Shown here piece by piece: positions 45,741 through 53,715 of a DNA stretch of 64,000 nucleotides. A model generated the notes under the pieces. It did no database searches, was not told the origin of the DNA, and saw nothing but the letters and a program-made list of their open reading frames with translations. The position numbers were made by a program, and so were the translations under genes. The first letter of the stretch is position 1. Each line of letters opens with the position of its first letter. Source of the stretch: Rhizobium phaseoli (GTDB lineage Bacteria > Pseudomonadota > Alphaproteobacteria > Rhizobiales > Rhizobiaceae); NCBI RefSeq assembly GCF_003985125.1, contig NZ_ML133568.1, forward strand, positions 186,001 to 250,000, read 5' to 3'.

Positions 45741-45923
45741 CTAAAAGGCGACGCCGGTCACGGGGTTGACCACCGGCCGTTCGCTTTTGTCCCCTTCCCC
45801 CGCCGGCTGCACGGCTGGCGGCGCCATCGATTCTGAGTCGGCGGGCTCGGGTTTCTCGGGAACGACGGCGACATCCTTGGGACGGCGCTGCTCCGGCTTT
45901 ACGTTTTCGTCGTTTGTCGACAT
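45741..45923 (-). CDS. Small Pro/Glu-rich hypothetical protein
   Basis: A 60-residue protein, MSTNDENVKPEQRRPKDV then PEKPEPADSESM, ending VVNPVTGVAF. A good ribosome site (AAAGGAGA) lies seven bases before the ATG. It is hydrophilic, rich in Pro, Glu and Asp, probably disordered, with a hydrophobic C-terminus. A leftward terminator-like hairpin follows about 130 bp downstream. I do not recognise a family. The start is 69 bp from the start of the divergent hydrolase gene. Confidence 0.65.
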   Translation of the reverse strand: MSTNDENVKPEQRRPKDVAVVPEKPEPADSESMAPPAVQPAGEGDKSERPVVNPVTGVAF

Positions 45924-45992
45924 TGTCTGTCTCCTTTCCAGGAACAAGTCGCGGCTGTCGACATGGTTCCGATGGCGGATGGAGGACTGCCG

Positions 45993-46631
45993 ATGCTTGA
46001 CCGGTTTCTGCTCGACGGCTCCGAGGATGCCCGCTTCACGATCCTGCTTGCGCATGGCGCCGGCGCGCCGATGGATTCGGCGTCGATGACGGCAGCGGCG
46101 AAAGCGCTTGCCGACACCGGTTTCCGCGTCATCAGGTTTGAATTCGCCTATATGGCCGCCCGCCGCAGCGGCGTCCGCAAGCCGCCGCCGCGCGCCGAAA
46201 CACTCAATCCCGAATATGAGGCGGCAATTGCCGCGCTCGGCGCAAAGGGCCCCCTCATCATCGGCGGCAAGTCGATGGGCGGCCGCGTCGCCAGCATGGT
46301 CGCCGACGATCTCCATGACAAGGGGAAGATCGCCGGCCTCCTCTGCCTCGGTTATCCCTTCCATCCGCCCGGCCAGCCGGACAAGCTGCGCACGGGCCAT
46401 CTCAAGCAGCTGGCGACCCCCGCGCTGATCTGCCAGGGAACGCGCGACGAGTTCGGCACGCGCGACGAGGTACCGGGCTACGATCTTTCCGACAGGATCG
46501 AGATCCGCTGGCTCGAGGACGGCGACCACGACCTGAAGCCGCGCAAGAAAATCTCCGGCTTCTCCGCTGCCGATCACCTTGCGACGATGGCCAAGGCGGC
46601 CAAGGCATGGGCCGAACGGTTGCCGGTTTAA
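45993..46631 (+). CDS. Alpha/beta-hydrolase of the TEX30/KANSL3-like group
   Basis: The ATG at 45993 has GGAGG eight bases upstream and is preferred to in-frame starts at 45963 and 45972. The 212-residue protein has LLAHGAGAPMDSASM, the nucleophile elbow GGKSMGGR (GxSxG), LCLGYPFHPPG, an acid in GTRDEFG and the late His in LEDGDHDLKP. It is a small cytoplasmic hydrolase of unknown substrate. It is convergent to the RES-toxin gene, with a 4-base overlap of the stops. Confidence 0.82.
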   Translation: MLDRFLLDGSEDARFTILLAHGAGAPMDSASMTAAAKALADTGFRVIRFEFAYMAARRSGVRKPPPRAETLNPEYEAAIAALGAKGPLIIGGKSMGGRVASMVADDLHDKGKIAGLLCLGYPFHPPGQPDKLRTGHLKQLATPALICQGTRDEFGTRDEVPGYDLSDRIEIRWLEDGDHDLKPRKKISGFSAADHLATMAKAAKAWAERLPV

Positions 46632-47320
46632 GCTTTCAGCTGCCGTCGTCGGCTTGCAAGCTTCCTGAGGTCGATGCGCCGATCAGTGGCCGAAACGGTG
46701 ATCTCGAAATGATCGGCCTGCACCACGTCGCGAATGTTGCGCGGCCGGTGGGCGGCGATGTTGACGCCGCCGCTCAGCCGGACGCTGTCGTAAAGAATGC
46801 CGGCGCCGGCGCTCGAACGCACCTGTTCTCCGAGCAGCTGCGACGCCGCATAGCTCGTGCCGTCATAAACATCGGGCCGCAGCGCCTGTTCGCCGCGAAT
46901 GTCGAGATAGTCGCCGACCAGAGTGGCCTTGTAGCTTCGATAGGTGCGCGCCATCGTCGTCACGCCGCGCGCGACAGCCTCGCGCCGGAGATGATGGCCG
47001 ACCTCGGCCGCGGCTGTCTTCAGATTGTCGGCGGCATACCAGGCGCCGAGCTCGGGGCCGTTGAAGCGCATGCCGCCGGGCGCGACATGCAGGAAGGCCG
47101 CCATCACGATGCTGGCATTCGGGCTGCCATAGACCCACTCGTTTTCGGGAAGCCGCCGGATGCGGTCGGCGACGAGACGATCGTTGGTCCAGCCGACGAG
47201 CTCCATCACGGCCTCGAGATCGGCCGCCCTCGCCACCGTCTCGAAAAGTCCGATCGGCGGAAATTGCGACGGAATCAGCCGGTAGGACGGCCGCGGCGCC
47301 TCGGCAAAACGGTCGCTCAC
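46628..47320 (-). CDS. RES-domain toxin of a type II toxin-antitoxin pair
   Basis: A GTG start at 47320 overlaps the antitoxin stop by four bases. The 230-residue protein has RES-domain features: SYRLIPSQFPPIGLFE near the N-terminus, VYGSPNASIVMAAFLH, and GVTTMARTYRSYKATLVGDYLDIRG. RES toxins such as MbcT and ParT attack NAD or ADP-ribosylate a target. At 230 residues it is longer than many RES toxins (about 150-180), with extra residues at the C-terminus. It acts in the cytoplasm when the antitoxin is lost. Confidence 0.83.
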   Translation of the reverse strand: MSDRFAEAPRPSYRLIPSQFPPIGLFETVARAADLEAVMELVGWTNDRLVADRIRRLPENEWVYGSPNASIVMAAFLHVAPGGMRFNGPELGAWYAADNLKTAAAEVGHHLRREAVARGVTTMARTYRSYKATLVGDYLDIRGEQALRPDVYDGTSYAASQLLGEQVRSSAGAGILYDSVRLSGGVNIAAHRPRNIRDVVQADHFEITVSATDRRIDLRKLASRRRQLKA

Positions 47321-47829
47321 CGGACGACGATGTCCGTGTCTTCGTAAGGCGTGAAGGTCTCGTCGAGACTGTTTGGCGGCATGTAAAGGCCGCCGCGCGC
47401 GCCGTCGAGAAAGCGGCGCACGGTCATCAACCCGTCCTGGGTTCCGTTGGTGACGATATCGAGCGGCGGATGGCCGCCGAACACCGGCGCCTGGTGCGGC
47501 GTGCGCAGCCAGGCGACGCCGGCCCGTTCATCGGAAAACAGCACGCCAAGCGCCTGATGAATGCCGAACACGGCGGAAATCCGGGTCAGCGTATCGACAT
47601 CGAGCGTGAAAGCCCCGTGTTCGCGCGCCTGCTTGGCCCAGCTGTGATAGGTTGAGCGGGAGGGATAGCCGAGCACGAGCAGCCGCTGCTCTTCGTTCAA
47701 ACCCCAGAGATCGGCGATCGCCAAGAACGTCCGCAAAGCCGGCGGGCTCAGCCGCCGTCGGTTTGCCGGCGCAAACCGCTCCGTTTCCAGCCGTTCCGGC
47801 TCCTGCTCCCTGCGTCGCGCGTGCTGCAT
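47317..47829 (-). CDS. Xre/MbcA/ParS-type antitoxin
   Basis: The ATG at 47829 has AGGAGAG six bases upstream, giving 170 residues. A helix-turn-helix (LAIADLWGLNEEQRLLVLGYPSRSTYHSWAKQARE) is followed by the toxin-binding domain (LDVDTLTRISAVFGIHQALGVLFSDERAGVAWLRTPHQAPVFGGHPPLDIVTNGTQDGLMTVRRFLDGARGG). It neutralises the RES toxin encoded next and probably represses its own promoter through the palindrome just upstream. Confidence 0.85.
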   Translation of the reverse strand: MQHARRREQEPERLETERFAPANRRRLSPPALRTFLAIADLWGLNEEQRLLVLGYPSRSTYHSWAKQAREHGAFTLDVDTLTRISAVFGIHQALGVLFSDERAGVAWLRTPHQAPVFGGHPPLDIVTNGTQDGLMTVRRFLDGARGGLYMPPNSLDETFTPYEDTDIVVR

Positions 47830-47850
47830 GATGCTCTCCTGTCCTGAACT

Positions 47851-47867
47851 AGATTTAGTCCAAATCT
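47851..47867. promoter_or_regulatory. Probable autoregulatory operator of the toxin-antitoxin pair
   Basis: AGATTT-AGTCC-AAATCT, a perfect six-base inverted repeat with a five-base spacer, lies 22 bp upstream of the antitoxin start. Its position is that of the promoter, as usual for an antitoxin operator. Confidence 0.55.
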
Positions 47868-47900
47868 GGGCATGCAGCAAGCGAATTTAAAGAGGTAAGG

Positions 47901-48818
47901 TCAGGATAGCTCCCGCGCCGCCTCGCGGATCGTCTGCATCAGGATCGATTGCGGCGCCGACGGCACGGCATCGGCCCGCATCGTCAGCCCGACCGGCCCC
48001 CTGGTCTCGCCGGTCTCGACCGGCAGAAGCGCCAGCCGCCCATCGGCGACATCGCCGGCCACCACGCCGTTGGAAATGATCCAGATCGCGTCGCTTGCCC
48101 TGAGGAACGCGCGGCCGAAGGCATCCGACACCGTCTCGATCTGGTTCGGCAGGCTGGAGACGCCGTTGGCGATGAGGAAATTTTCGACAACCGGCCGGAT
48201 GATCGAACCGCGCGTTGGCATCAGCACCGTATAGTCGCCGAAGGCTGAGAACAGCGACTGCCGGCCATCAAGCAGCGGATGACCGGCCCGCACGGCAAAC
48301 ACCACCTGTTCGGAATAAAGGTGTTCGAAGGAAAAGCCCGCCATCTTTTCGGCGCCGGCCAGGCGCCCGACAACCAGATCGAGGTCGCCGACGCGCAGCT
48401 CTTCCAACAGCACCGCGTTCTCGCCGGTGACGATCTTCACTCGGCTCCACGTCTTCTCCTGGAGGAAGAGCTCCATCGCCCGCGGCATGATGCGCGACGA
48501 GACAGTCGGCAGGGCGCCGATGCGGATCGGCGGCGCTTCGGCGAACTGTTCCTGCGACACGGAATCGAGACCCTGGCGCAGCGCCGTCAGCGCCGCTCCG
48601 GCATGGCGCAGGAAAACCTCGCCGTAGCGGGTGATCTTGATGCCGCGGCCGTCGCGCTCGAAGACGTCGACGCCCAGCACCTGTTCCAGTTCGCGGATCG
48701 TCTTCGTCACCGCCGGCTGGCTGACATGCAGCAATTCCGCCGCCTTCATCACGCTCTTCTGCCGCGCCACCTCGACAAAGGTCTGCAGATGGCGAAACTT
48801 GATACGGCTGTCGATCAT
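47901..48818 (-). CDS. pcaQ: LysR-family activator of protocatechuate catabolism
   Basis: A 305-residue LysR protein. The N-terminal helix-turn-helix is FRHLQTFVEVARQKSVMKAAELLHVSQPAVTKTIRELEQVLGVDVFERDGRGIKITRYGEVFL. The effector domain begins near residue 95. It is divergent from pcaDCHGB, as PcaQ is in Agrobacterium and Sinorhizobium. PcaQ activates pcaD with beta-carboxy-muconolactone or a related compound as coinducer. A matching palindromic site lies seven bases upstream of its start. The distance to pcaD is unusually long, 754 bp. Confidence 0.9.
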   Translation of the reverse strand: MIDSRIKFRHLQTFVEVARQKSVMKAAELLHVSQPAVTKTIRELEQVLGVDVFERDGRGIKITRYGEVFLRHAGAALTALRQGLDSVSQEQFAEAPPIRIGALPTVSSRIMPRAMELFLQEKTWSRVKIVTGENAVLLEELRVGDLDLVVGRLAGAEKMAGFSFEHLYSEQVVFAVRAGHPLLDGRQSLFSAFGDYTVLMPTRGSIIRPVVENFLIANGVSSLPNQIETVSDAFGRAFLRASDAIWIISNGVVAGDVADGRLALLPVETGETRGPVGLTMRADAVPSAPQSILMQTIREAARELS

Positions 48819-48824
48819 TGCTCG

Positions 48825-48842
48825 GATAACTCCTGGGTTATC
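48825..48842. promoter_or_regulatory. Probable PcaQ binding site
   Basis: GATAAC-TCCTGG-GTTATC is a perfect six-base inverted repeat with a six-base spacer. It contains ATAAC-N6-GTTAT, close to the PcaQ site recalled from Sinorhizobium (ATAACC-N4-GGTTAA). It lies seven bases upstream of pcaQ and 730 bp upstream of pcaD. Confidence 0.6.
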
Positions 48843-48960
48843 GAAATGCCAGAAAATATCATTTTACTTAACCGGATCAACCGGTCAGTTTATCAGCAGG
48901 AGTATGTACCGCTGGATGGACGCCTGCGCCGGGGCGAGTTTGGCAAAAGCCAGCGCCGCC

Positions 48961-49490
48961 CTCCGTCATCCTCGGCCTTGAGCCGAGGATCCATGCCACG
49001 GCTGCTTGGTGGATGCCGCGTGGATGCTCGGGTCAAGCCCGAGCATGACGGAGTGTGGAGAGACGGACGCAGCCATTCGCGGCGTAAACCCGATTGAGGG
49101 AAGAGCCGGCCTAGTGAACCATCCAAGACGCGGTGTGCTTTGTAGGGTGGCGAGTTGGGCGAGACGCCGCCCCACGCTCCGTCATCCTCGGGCTTGACCC
49201 GAGGATCCATGGCGCGACTATCGGTGGATGCCGTGTGGATGCTCGGCTCAAGGCCGAGCATGACGGAGGGCGGGGGAACGGACGGAGCCATTCGTGGCGT
49301 AAAGCCGGCTGAAGGGAGAGGTGAAAGCCGGCCTGATGCAGCATCCGAGACGCGGCGTGCTTTGTAGGGCTGGCGAGTTTGGCGAAACGCCGCCCCACCC
49401 TCCGTCATCCTCGGGCTTGACCCGAGGATCCATGCCGCGGCGGCTGGTGGATGCCGGAGAGTGGAGAGACGGACAGAGCCATTCGCGGCG
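48961..49490. repeat. Tandem array of palindromic intergenic repeats between pcaQ and pcaD
   Basis: Two full units and one truncated unit begin CTCCGTCATCCTCGG at 48961, 49177 and 49400 (periods 216 and 223 bp). Each full unit holds two facing palindromes: CTCGGGCTTGACCCGAG near its start and the mirrored CTCGG-TCAAG-CCGAG about 60 bp later (around 49025 and 49240). The third unit lacks the second palindrome. This is the common alphaproteobacterial 'MDPRVKPEDDG' palindromic repeat; read as protein it gives spurious frames. The 754-bp gap 48819-49572 contains no real gene. Confidence 0.85.
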
Positions 49491-49572
49491 CGGGTATCCG
49501 TGTCAACGCGCTTCGCCAGTGGAACCAAACGATGCCGGCCCCCCGGCTGAGCTAACTTGATGAGGATGTGAA

Positions 49573-50382
49573 GTGCAGTTCGCCCGCATAAACGACGTCA
49601 CGATCCATTATCAGGTCATCGGCGCGCCCGCCGACCGGCCGGTGATCGTCTTCATCAATTCGCTCGGAACGGATTTCCGCATCTGGCGCGATGTCGTGGT
49701 GCGGCTTGCCGGCGACTTCGCCATCCTGCTCTACGACAAGCGCGGCCATGGGCTTTCCGATGTCGGCCAGGTCCCCACATCGATCGAGGACCATGCGACC
49801 GATCTCGCCGGCCTGCTTGATCTGCTGTCGGTGAAGAACGCCGTCATCTGCGGCCTCTCCGTCGGCGGCCTCATTGCCCTATCGCTCTATCAGCGCCGGC
49901 CGGATCTTGTCGGCGCCCTCATCCTCAGCGACACCGCCCATAAGATCGGCACGGCCGAGAGCTGGAATGCCCGCATCGCCGCCGTCGAGCAAAACGGCAT
50001 CGGCAGCATCGTCGACACCGTCATGGAGCGCTGGTTCACGCCCGCCTTCCGCCGGCCCGAGAACACAGCCTATTCAGGTTATTGCAACATGCTGACCCGC
50101 CAGCCGGTCGAAGGTTATATCGCCGCCTGCGAAGCGATCCGCGATGCCGATTTGACCGAGGCGGCGAAGAGGATCGCTGTCCCGACGATCTGCATCGTCG
50201 GCGACCAGGATGGCTCGACGCCGCCCGATCTCGTGCTGGCGACCGCAAAGCTGATCCCCGGCGCCCGTTACGAGCTCATCCCGGACTGCGCCCACATTCC
50301 CTGCGTCGAGCAGCCGGAAGCGCTGACGGCGATCATCCGCGCCTTCCTCACATCGATTTCGCCTGGAGACAGCAGCCCATGA
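49573..50382 (+). CDS. pcaD: 3-Oxoadipate enol-lactonase
   Basis: The GTG at 49573 (GAGGATG upstream) gives 269 residues. The alpha/beta-hydrolase fold shows VFINSLGTDFRIW, YDKRGHGLSD, the nucleophile elbow GLSVGG, an acid in VGDQDGSTP and the His in PDCAHIPCVEQP. It hydrolyses beta-ketoadipate enol-lactone to beta-ketoadipate. It is the first gene of pcaDCHGB and overlaps pcaC by four bases. Confidence 0.93.
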   Translation: MQFARINDVTIHYQVIGAPADRPVIVFINSLGTDFRIWRDVVVRLAGDFAILLYDKRGHGLSDVGQVPTSIEDHATDLAGLLDLLSVKNAVICGLSVGGLIALSLYQRRPDLVGALILSDTAHKIGTAESWNARIAAVEQNGIGSIVDTVMERWFTPAFRRPENTAYSGYCNMLTRQPVEGYIAACEAIRDADLTEAAKRIAVPTICIVGDQDGSTPPDLVLATAKLIPGARYELIPDCAHIPCVEQPEALTAIIRAFLTSISPGDSSP

Positions 50383-50777
50383 ACGAGACCCCCTCCGAAC
50401 GCTACCGGCAGGGCATGGCGACCCGCCGCGCCGTGCTCGGCGACGCCCATGTCGACCGTGCCGCTGCCACCGCCACCGAATTCGACCGCCCCTTCCAGGA
50501 ACTGATCACCGAAGCGGCCTGGGGCCATGTCTGGTCGCGTCCTGTGCTGAGCAAGCGCGAGCGCTCGATCGTCACCATCGCCCTGCTGGCGGCGCTCGGC
50601 CAGGACGATGAGGTCGCCATGCATGTGCGCGCCACTGCCAATACCGGCGCCACCCGCGAGGATATTTGCGAAGCGCTCCTGCATGTGGCGATCTATGCCG
50701 GCGTTCCCGCCGCCAATCACGCGATCAAGATCGCCAAACAGGCCTTTGCGCAAATGGACGCCGAAAAAGCGGCCTGA
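50379..50777 (+). CDS. pcaC: 4-Carboxymuconolactone decarboxylase
   Basis: A 132-residue protein of the CMD/AhpD fold: YRQGMATRRAVLGDAHVDRA, LITEAAWGHVWSRPVLSKRERSIVTIALLAALGQDDE, then HVRATANTGATREDICEALLHVAIYAGVPAA. It decarboxylates gamma-carboxymuconolactone to beta-ketoadipate enol-lactone, feeding PcaD. It starts inside the pcaD stop and ends nine bases before pcaH. Confidence 0.94.
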   Translation: MNETPSERYRQGMATRRAVLGDAHVDRAAATATEFDRPFQELITEAAWGHVWSRPVLSKRERSIVTIALLAALGQDDEVAMHVRATANTGATREDICEALLHVAIYAGVPAANHAIKIAKQAFAQMDAEKAA

Positions 50778-50786
50778 GGGGGAAAC

Positions 50787-51536
50787 ATGACTGAAAGAGC
50801 AAACAGCAAGCCGGAGACCGGCGCCTTCTTTGCCCGTGATCGCGGCTGGCATGCGCCGGCGCTGACGCCCGGCTACAAGACGTCGGTGCTGCGCGCGCCG
50901 CAGCGCGCCCTGCTCTCACTCGACGGCACGATCTCCGAAACCACAGGCCCGGTCTTCGGCCATTCGATGATCGGCGAGCTCGACAATGATCTGATCCTGA
51001 ATTACGCGCGCCCCGGCGAAAGCGCCATCGGCGAGCGCATCATCGTTCATGGCCGCGTGCTCGACGAACGCGCCAAGCCGGTTGCCGGTGCGCTGGTCGA
51101 GTTCTGGCAGGCCAATGCCGGCGGGCGCTATCGCCACAAGAAGGAAAGCTATCTGGCGGCGATCGACCCGAACTTCGGCGGCTGCGGCCGCGCCATCACC
51201 GACGAGGACGGCCGCTATCATTTCCGAACGGTGCGGCCCGGCGCCTATCCCTGGCCGAACGGCGTCAACGACTGGCGCCCCGCCCATATCCACTTCTCGA
51301 TCTTCGGTCACGGCTTTGCCCAGCGGCTGATCACCCAGATGTATTTCGAGGGCGATCCGATGATCTGGAAATGTCCGATCGTCGGCACGATCCCCGACAA
51401 GGCGGCGATCGAGCAGCTGATCGCGCCGCTCGACTGGGGCAACACGATCCCGATGGATTCACGCGCCTACAAATTCGATATCGTGCTGCGCGGCCGCCGC
51501 TCGACGATGTTCGAAAACAGGCTGGAGGGCAATTGA
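50787..51536 (+). CDS. pcaH: Protocatechuate 3,4-dioxygenase, beta subunit
   Basis: A 249-residue protein after GAGGGGG. The intradiol dioxygenase core has [30 protein letters not shown], the iron Tyr in PGAYPWPN and the iron His pair in [15 protein letters not shown]. The beta subunit carries the catalytic Fe(III). It opens protocatechuate to beta-carboxy-cis,cis-muconate with O2. Its stop overlaps the pcaG start by one base (TGATG). Confidence 0.95.
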   Translation: MTERANSKPETGAFFARDRGWHAPALTPGYKTSVLRAPQRALLSLDGTISETTGPVFGHSMIGELDNDLILNYARPGESAIGERIIVHGRVLDERAKPVAGALVEFWQANAGGRYRHKKESYLAAIDPNFGGCGRAITDEDGRYHFRTVRPGAYPWPNGVNDWRPAHIHFSIFGHGFAQRLITQMYFEGDPMIWKCPIVGTIPDKAAIEQLIAPLDWGNTIPMDSRAYKFDIVLRGRRSTMFENRLEGN

Positions 51537-52147
51537 TGCAGCAGCTCGGCTATCTCAAGGAAACCCCCTCGCAGACGGCAGGCCCGTATGTCCATATCGG
51601 CCTGACTCCGAATTTCTGCGACATAACGGGCGTCTATGACAGCGATCTCGGCGTGGCGATGATCAACGACAAGACGCTCGGCGAACGCATCACCGTCACC
51701 GGCCGCATCTTCGACGGCGCCGGCGCTCTGGTGCGCGACGCCGTCGTCGAGATCTGGCAGGCCGACAGCGCCGGCCTCTACAACAGCCCCTCTGAAATGC
51801 GCGGCGCCGCCGACCCGAATTTTACCGGCTGGGGCCGCTGCCCGACCCGCAGCGAGGACGGCGTCTACGGCTTCGAGACCATCAAGCCCGGTCGCGTCCC
51901 CTTCAAGGACGGCCGCAAGATGGCCCCGCACATCACCGTCTGGATCGCCGCCCGCGGCATCAATATCGGCCTGCAGACGCGCATGTATTTCCCGGAGGAG
52001 ACGGAGGCCAACGCCGCCGATCCGCTGCTATCGCGCATCGAACATCGCGAGCGCGTCGCGACGATGATCGCCACCCGCGACGGTGCGACGTGTCATTTCG
52101 ACATCCATTTGCAGGGTCCTGACGAAACGGTGTTTCTGGATATTTGA
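51536..52147 (+). CDS. pcaG: Protocatechuate 3,4-dioxygenase, alpha subunit
   Basis: A 203-residue protein related to PcaH but lacking the full set of iron ligands, as usual for the alpha subunit: ETPSQTAGPYVHIGLTPNF, RDAVVEIWQADSAGLYNSP, GFETIKPGRVPFKDGRKMAPHITVWIAARGI. It pairs with PcaH in the dioxygenase. It is followed by an intergenic repeat of about 160 bp before pcaB. Confidence 0.94.
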   Translation: MQQLGYLKETPSQTAGPYVHIGLTPNFCDITGVYDSDLGVAMINDKTLGERITVTGRIFDGAGALVRDAVVEIWQADSAGLYNSPSEMRGAADPNFTGWGRCPTRSEDGVYGFETIKPGRVPFKDGRKMAPHITVWIAARGINIGLQTRMYFPEETEANAADPLLSRIEHRERVATMIATRDGATCHFDIHLQGPDETVFLDI

Positions 52148-52185
52148 GGGGCTGGTGGCTTCTACGGAAAGCCCGGTGCCCGTAG

Positions 52186-52346
52186 CCCCTCGCCCTACCC
52201 TCTCCCCAAGGGGAGAGGGGATGTGCCATACGAGAGACATGCCCATAGGCGCCGGCGCTGCCTCATGCCCCTTCTCCCCTCGGGGGTCCGAAGGACGGGT
52301 CGAGACCGGCGGCTCGACCCCGGTTGGCAGCCGGATGAGGGGGCCA
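52186..52346. repeat. Intergenic palindromic repeat element between pcaG and pcaB
   Basis: The 219-bp gap between pcaG and pcaB is mostly an element. It opens with CCCTCTCCCC-AA-GGGGAGAGGG (52198-52219). A GGTCGAG/CTCGACC hairpin follows near 52299-52320, and the element ends at GGTTGGCAGCCGGATGAGGGGG. The CCCTCATCCGG and CTTCTCCCC pieces are typical of RIME-like rhizobial mosaic repeats. It interrupts the operon without a gene. Confidence 0.75.
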
Positions 52347-52366
52347 CGACCACAAACGAGCAATCC

Positions 52367-53413
52367 ATGACCGTATCGCCCTTCGACCACCCCTTCCTCT
52401 CCGGCCTCGTCGGCGACGATGAAATCGCGTCCTATTTCTCCGCCGAGGCTGATATCCGCGCCATGGCCGCCTTCGAGGCCGCGCTGGCGAAGGCGGAAGC
52501 CGCCCATGGCCTGATTCCTGCGGAAGCGGCAAGAAAGATCGCCGCAGCCTGCACCGGCTTCTCCCCCGATATCGCCAGTCTTCGCGCGGCAACGGCGCGG
52601 GACGGCGTCGTCGTCCCTGACTTCATCAAGCAGCTGCGCACCGCGGTCGGCGAGGAAGCAGCAAAAAGCCTGCATCTCGGCGCCACCAGCCAGGATGTCA
52701 TCGACACCAGCCTGATGATCCGTCTGAAGGCGGTGGTTTTCCTGTTTGCCGGCCGGCTTTCCGCCGTCATTGCAGGGCTGGACGGGCTCGACCGCCGGTT
52801 CGGCGGCAACCGGCTGATGGGCCACACCCGCATGCAGGCCGCGATCCCGATCACCGTCGCCGACCGTCTCGCTGCCTGGCGCGCACCGCTGACGACCTAT
52901 CGCGACCGCCTGACTGAGCAGAATTTCCCCGTCCAATTCGGCGGCGCCGCCGGCACGCTCGACAAGCTCGGGTCGCAGGCCACAGCCATCCGCGCCTCAC
53001 TCGCCCAGGAACTCGGCCTCACCGACATCAACCAATGGCAGAGCACGCGCCTGGAGATCGCCGATATCTCCGGCCTGTTCGCCTCGATTTCGGGCAGCCT
53101 CGGCAAGATCGGCCAGGATATTGCCCTGCTCGCCCAGGTGGGCCGCGAGATCGAAATTTCAGGCGGCGGCACTTCCTCGGCCATGGCCCACAAACAGAAC
53201 CCCGTCGCCGCCGAAGTCCTGGTCTCGCTTGCCCGCTTCAATGCCACGGCGCTCTCCGGCATCCACCAGTCGCTCGTCCATGAACAGGAACGCTCGGGTG
53301 CCGCCTGGACGCTCGAATGGCTGCTACTGCCGCAGATGACCATGGCAACGGCCGCCTCGCTGCGGCTCGCCGGGAAGTCGATAGGAAGTATCAAGAAGCT
53401 TGGAATAGCCTGA
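52367..53413 (+). CDS. pcaB: 3-Carboxy-cis,cis-muconate cycloisomerase
   Basis: The ATG at 52367 gives 348 residues; the upstream open frame is repeat sequence and is excluded. It belongs to the fumarase/argininosuccinate-lyase fold, with LHLGATSQDVIDTSLMIRLK, GHTRMQAAIPITVADRLA, FGGAAGTLDKLG and the signature SGGGTSSAMAHKQNP. It cyclises beta-carboxymuconate to gamma-carboxymuconolactone for PcaC. It is the last gene of the operon, with about 300 bp before the next gene. It is shorter than many PcaB proteins (about 350-450). Confidence 0.92.
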   Translation: MTVSPFDHPFLSGLVGDDEIASYFSAEADIRAMAAFEAALAKAEAAHGLIPAEAARKIAAACTGFSPDIASLRAATARDGVVVPDFIKQLRTAVGEEAAKSLHLGATSQDVIDTSLMIRLKAVVFLFAGRLSAVIAGLDGLDRRFGGNRLMGHTRMQAAIPITVADRLAAWRAPLTTYRDRLTEQNFPVQFGGAAGTLDKLGSQATAIRASLAQELGLTDINQWQSTRLEIADISGLFASISGSLGKIGQDIALLAQVGREIEISGGGTSSAMAHKQNPVAAEVLVSLARFNATALSGIHQSLVHEQERSGAAWTLEWLLLPQMTMATAASLRLAGKSIGSIKKLGIA

Positions 53414-53715
53414 AGCCACGGCCCCAAGTCGGATTCGCACGTGAGAGCGCCCAAATTGTTTTTTCGATCGCGCGCAACCATCTAATAGACATGACTTGCG
53501 GAAAACGCCCGCCTCGAGCAGCCCATTTACCGAAAACCAACCATACTGGGTTGCTTTCCGACGCGAAAGCCGATTGCTTAGGAAAATCTACTTCTTCTTC
53601 CGCTAGCGGTTAGGAGAATGAAAGGGGGCGCAGGCAAACCCGTGGAATTCTGCTGCTTCGCATCGGGATAAACTATGAGTACGATGGCGATGCGGGAAGG
53701 CCGGTTTGAAAAACG
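53414..53715. other. Gap after pcaB with no recognised feature
   Basis: These 302 bp contain no gene or clear terminator that I can see. The last part (GGTTAGGAGAATGAAAGGGGG) looks like a leader of the next gene. The base composition is less GC-rich than the pca genes. Confidence 0.5.

Noticed and set aside
45511..45744. A 77-codon rightward frame downstream of the three palindromes
   Set aside because: It starts inside the third palindrome without a ribosome site and its translation is not protein-like; a hairpin with a minus-strand T-run runs through it.
48961..49490. Possible CRISPR array
   Set aside because: The repeats are over 200 bp, number fewer than three, have internal palindromes and no spacers of regular length; no cas genes are present.
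48893..49528. Leftward 211-residue frame and related short frames across the repeat array
   Set aside because: They contain MDPRVKPEDDG-type phrases, the well-known false translation of this palindromic repeat, and no ribosome site or domain.
52223..52366. Upstream extension of pcaB
   Set aside because: The extra 48 codons are repeat-element sequence; the family start is the ATG at 52367.
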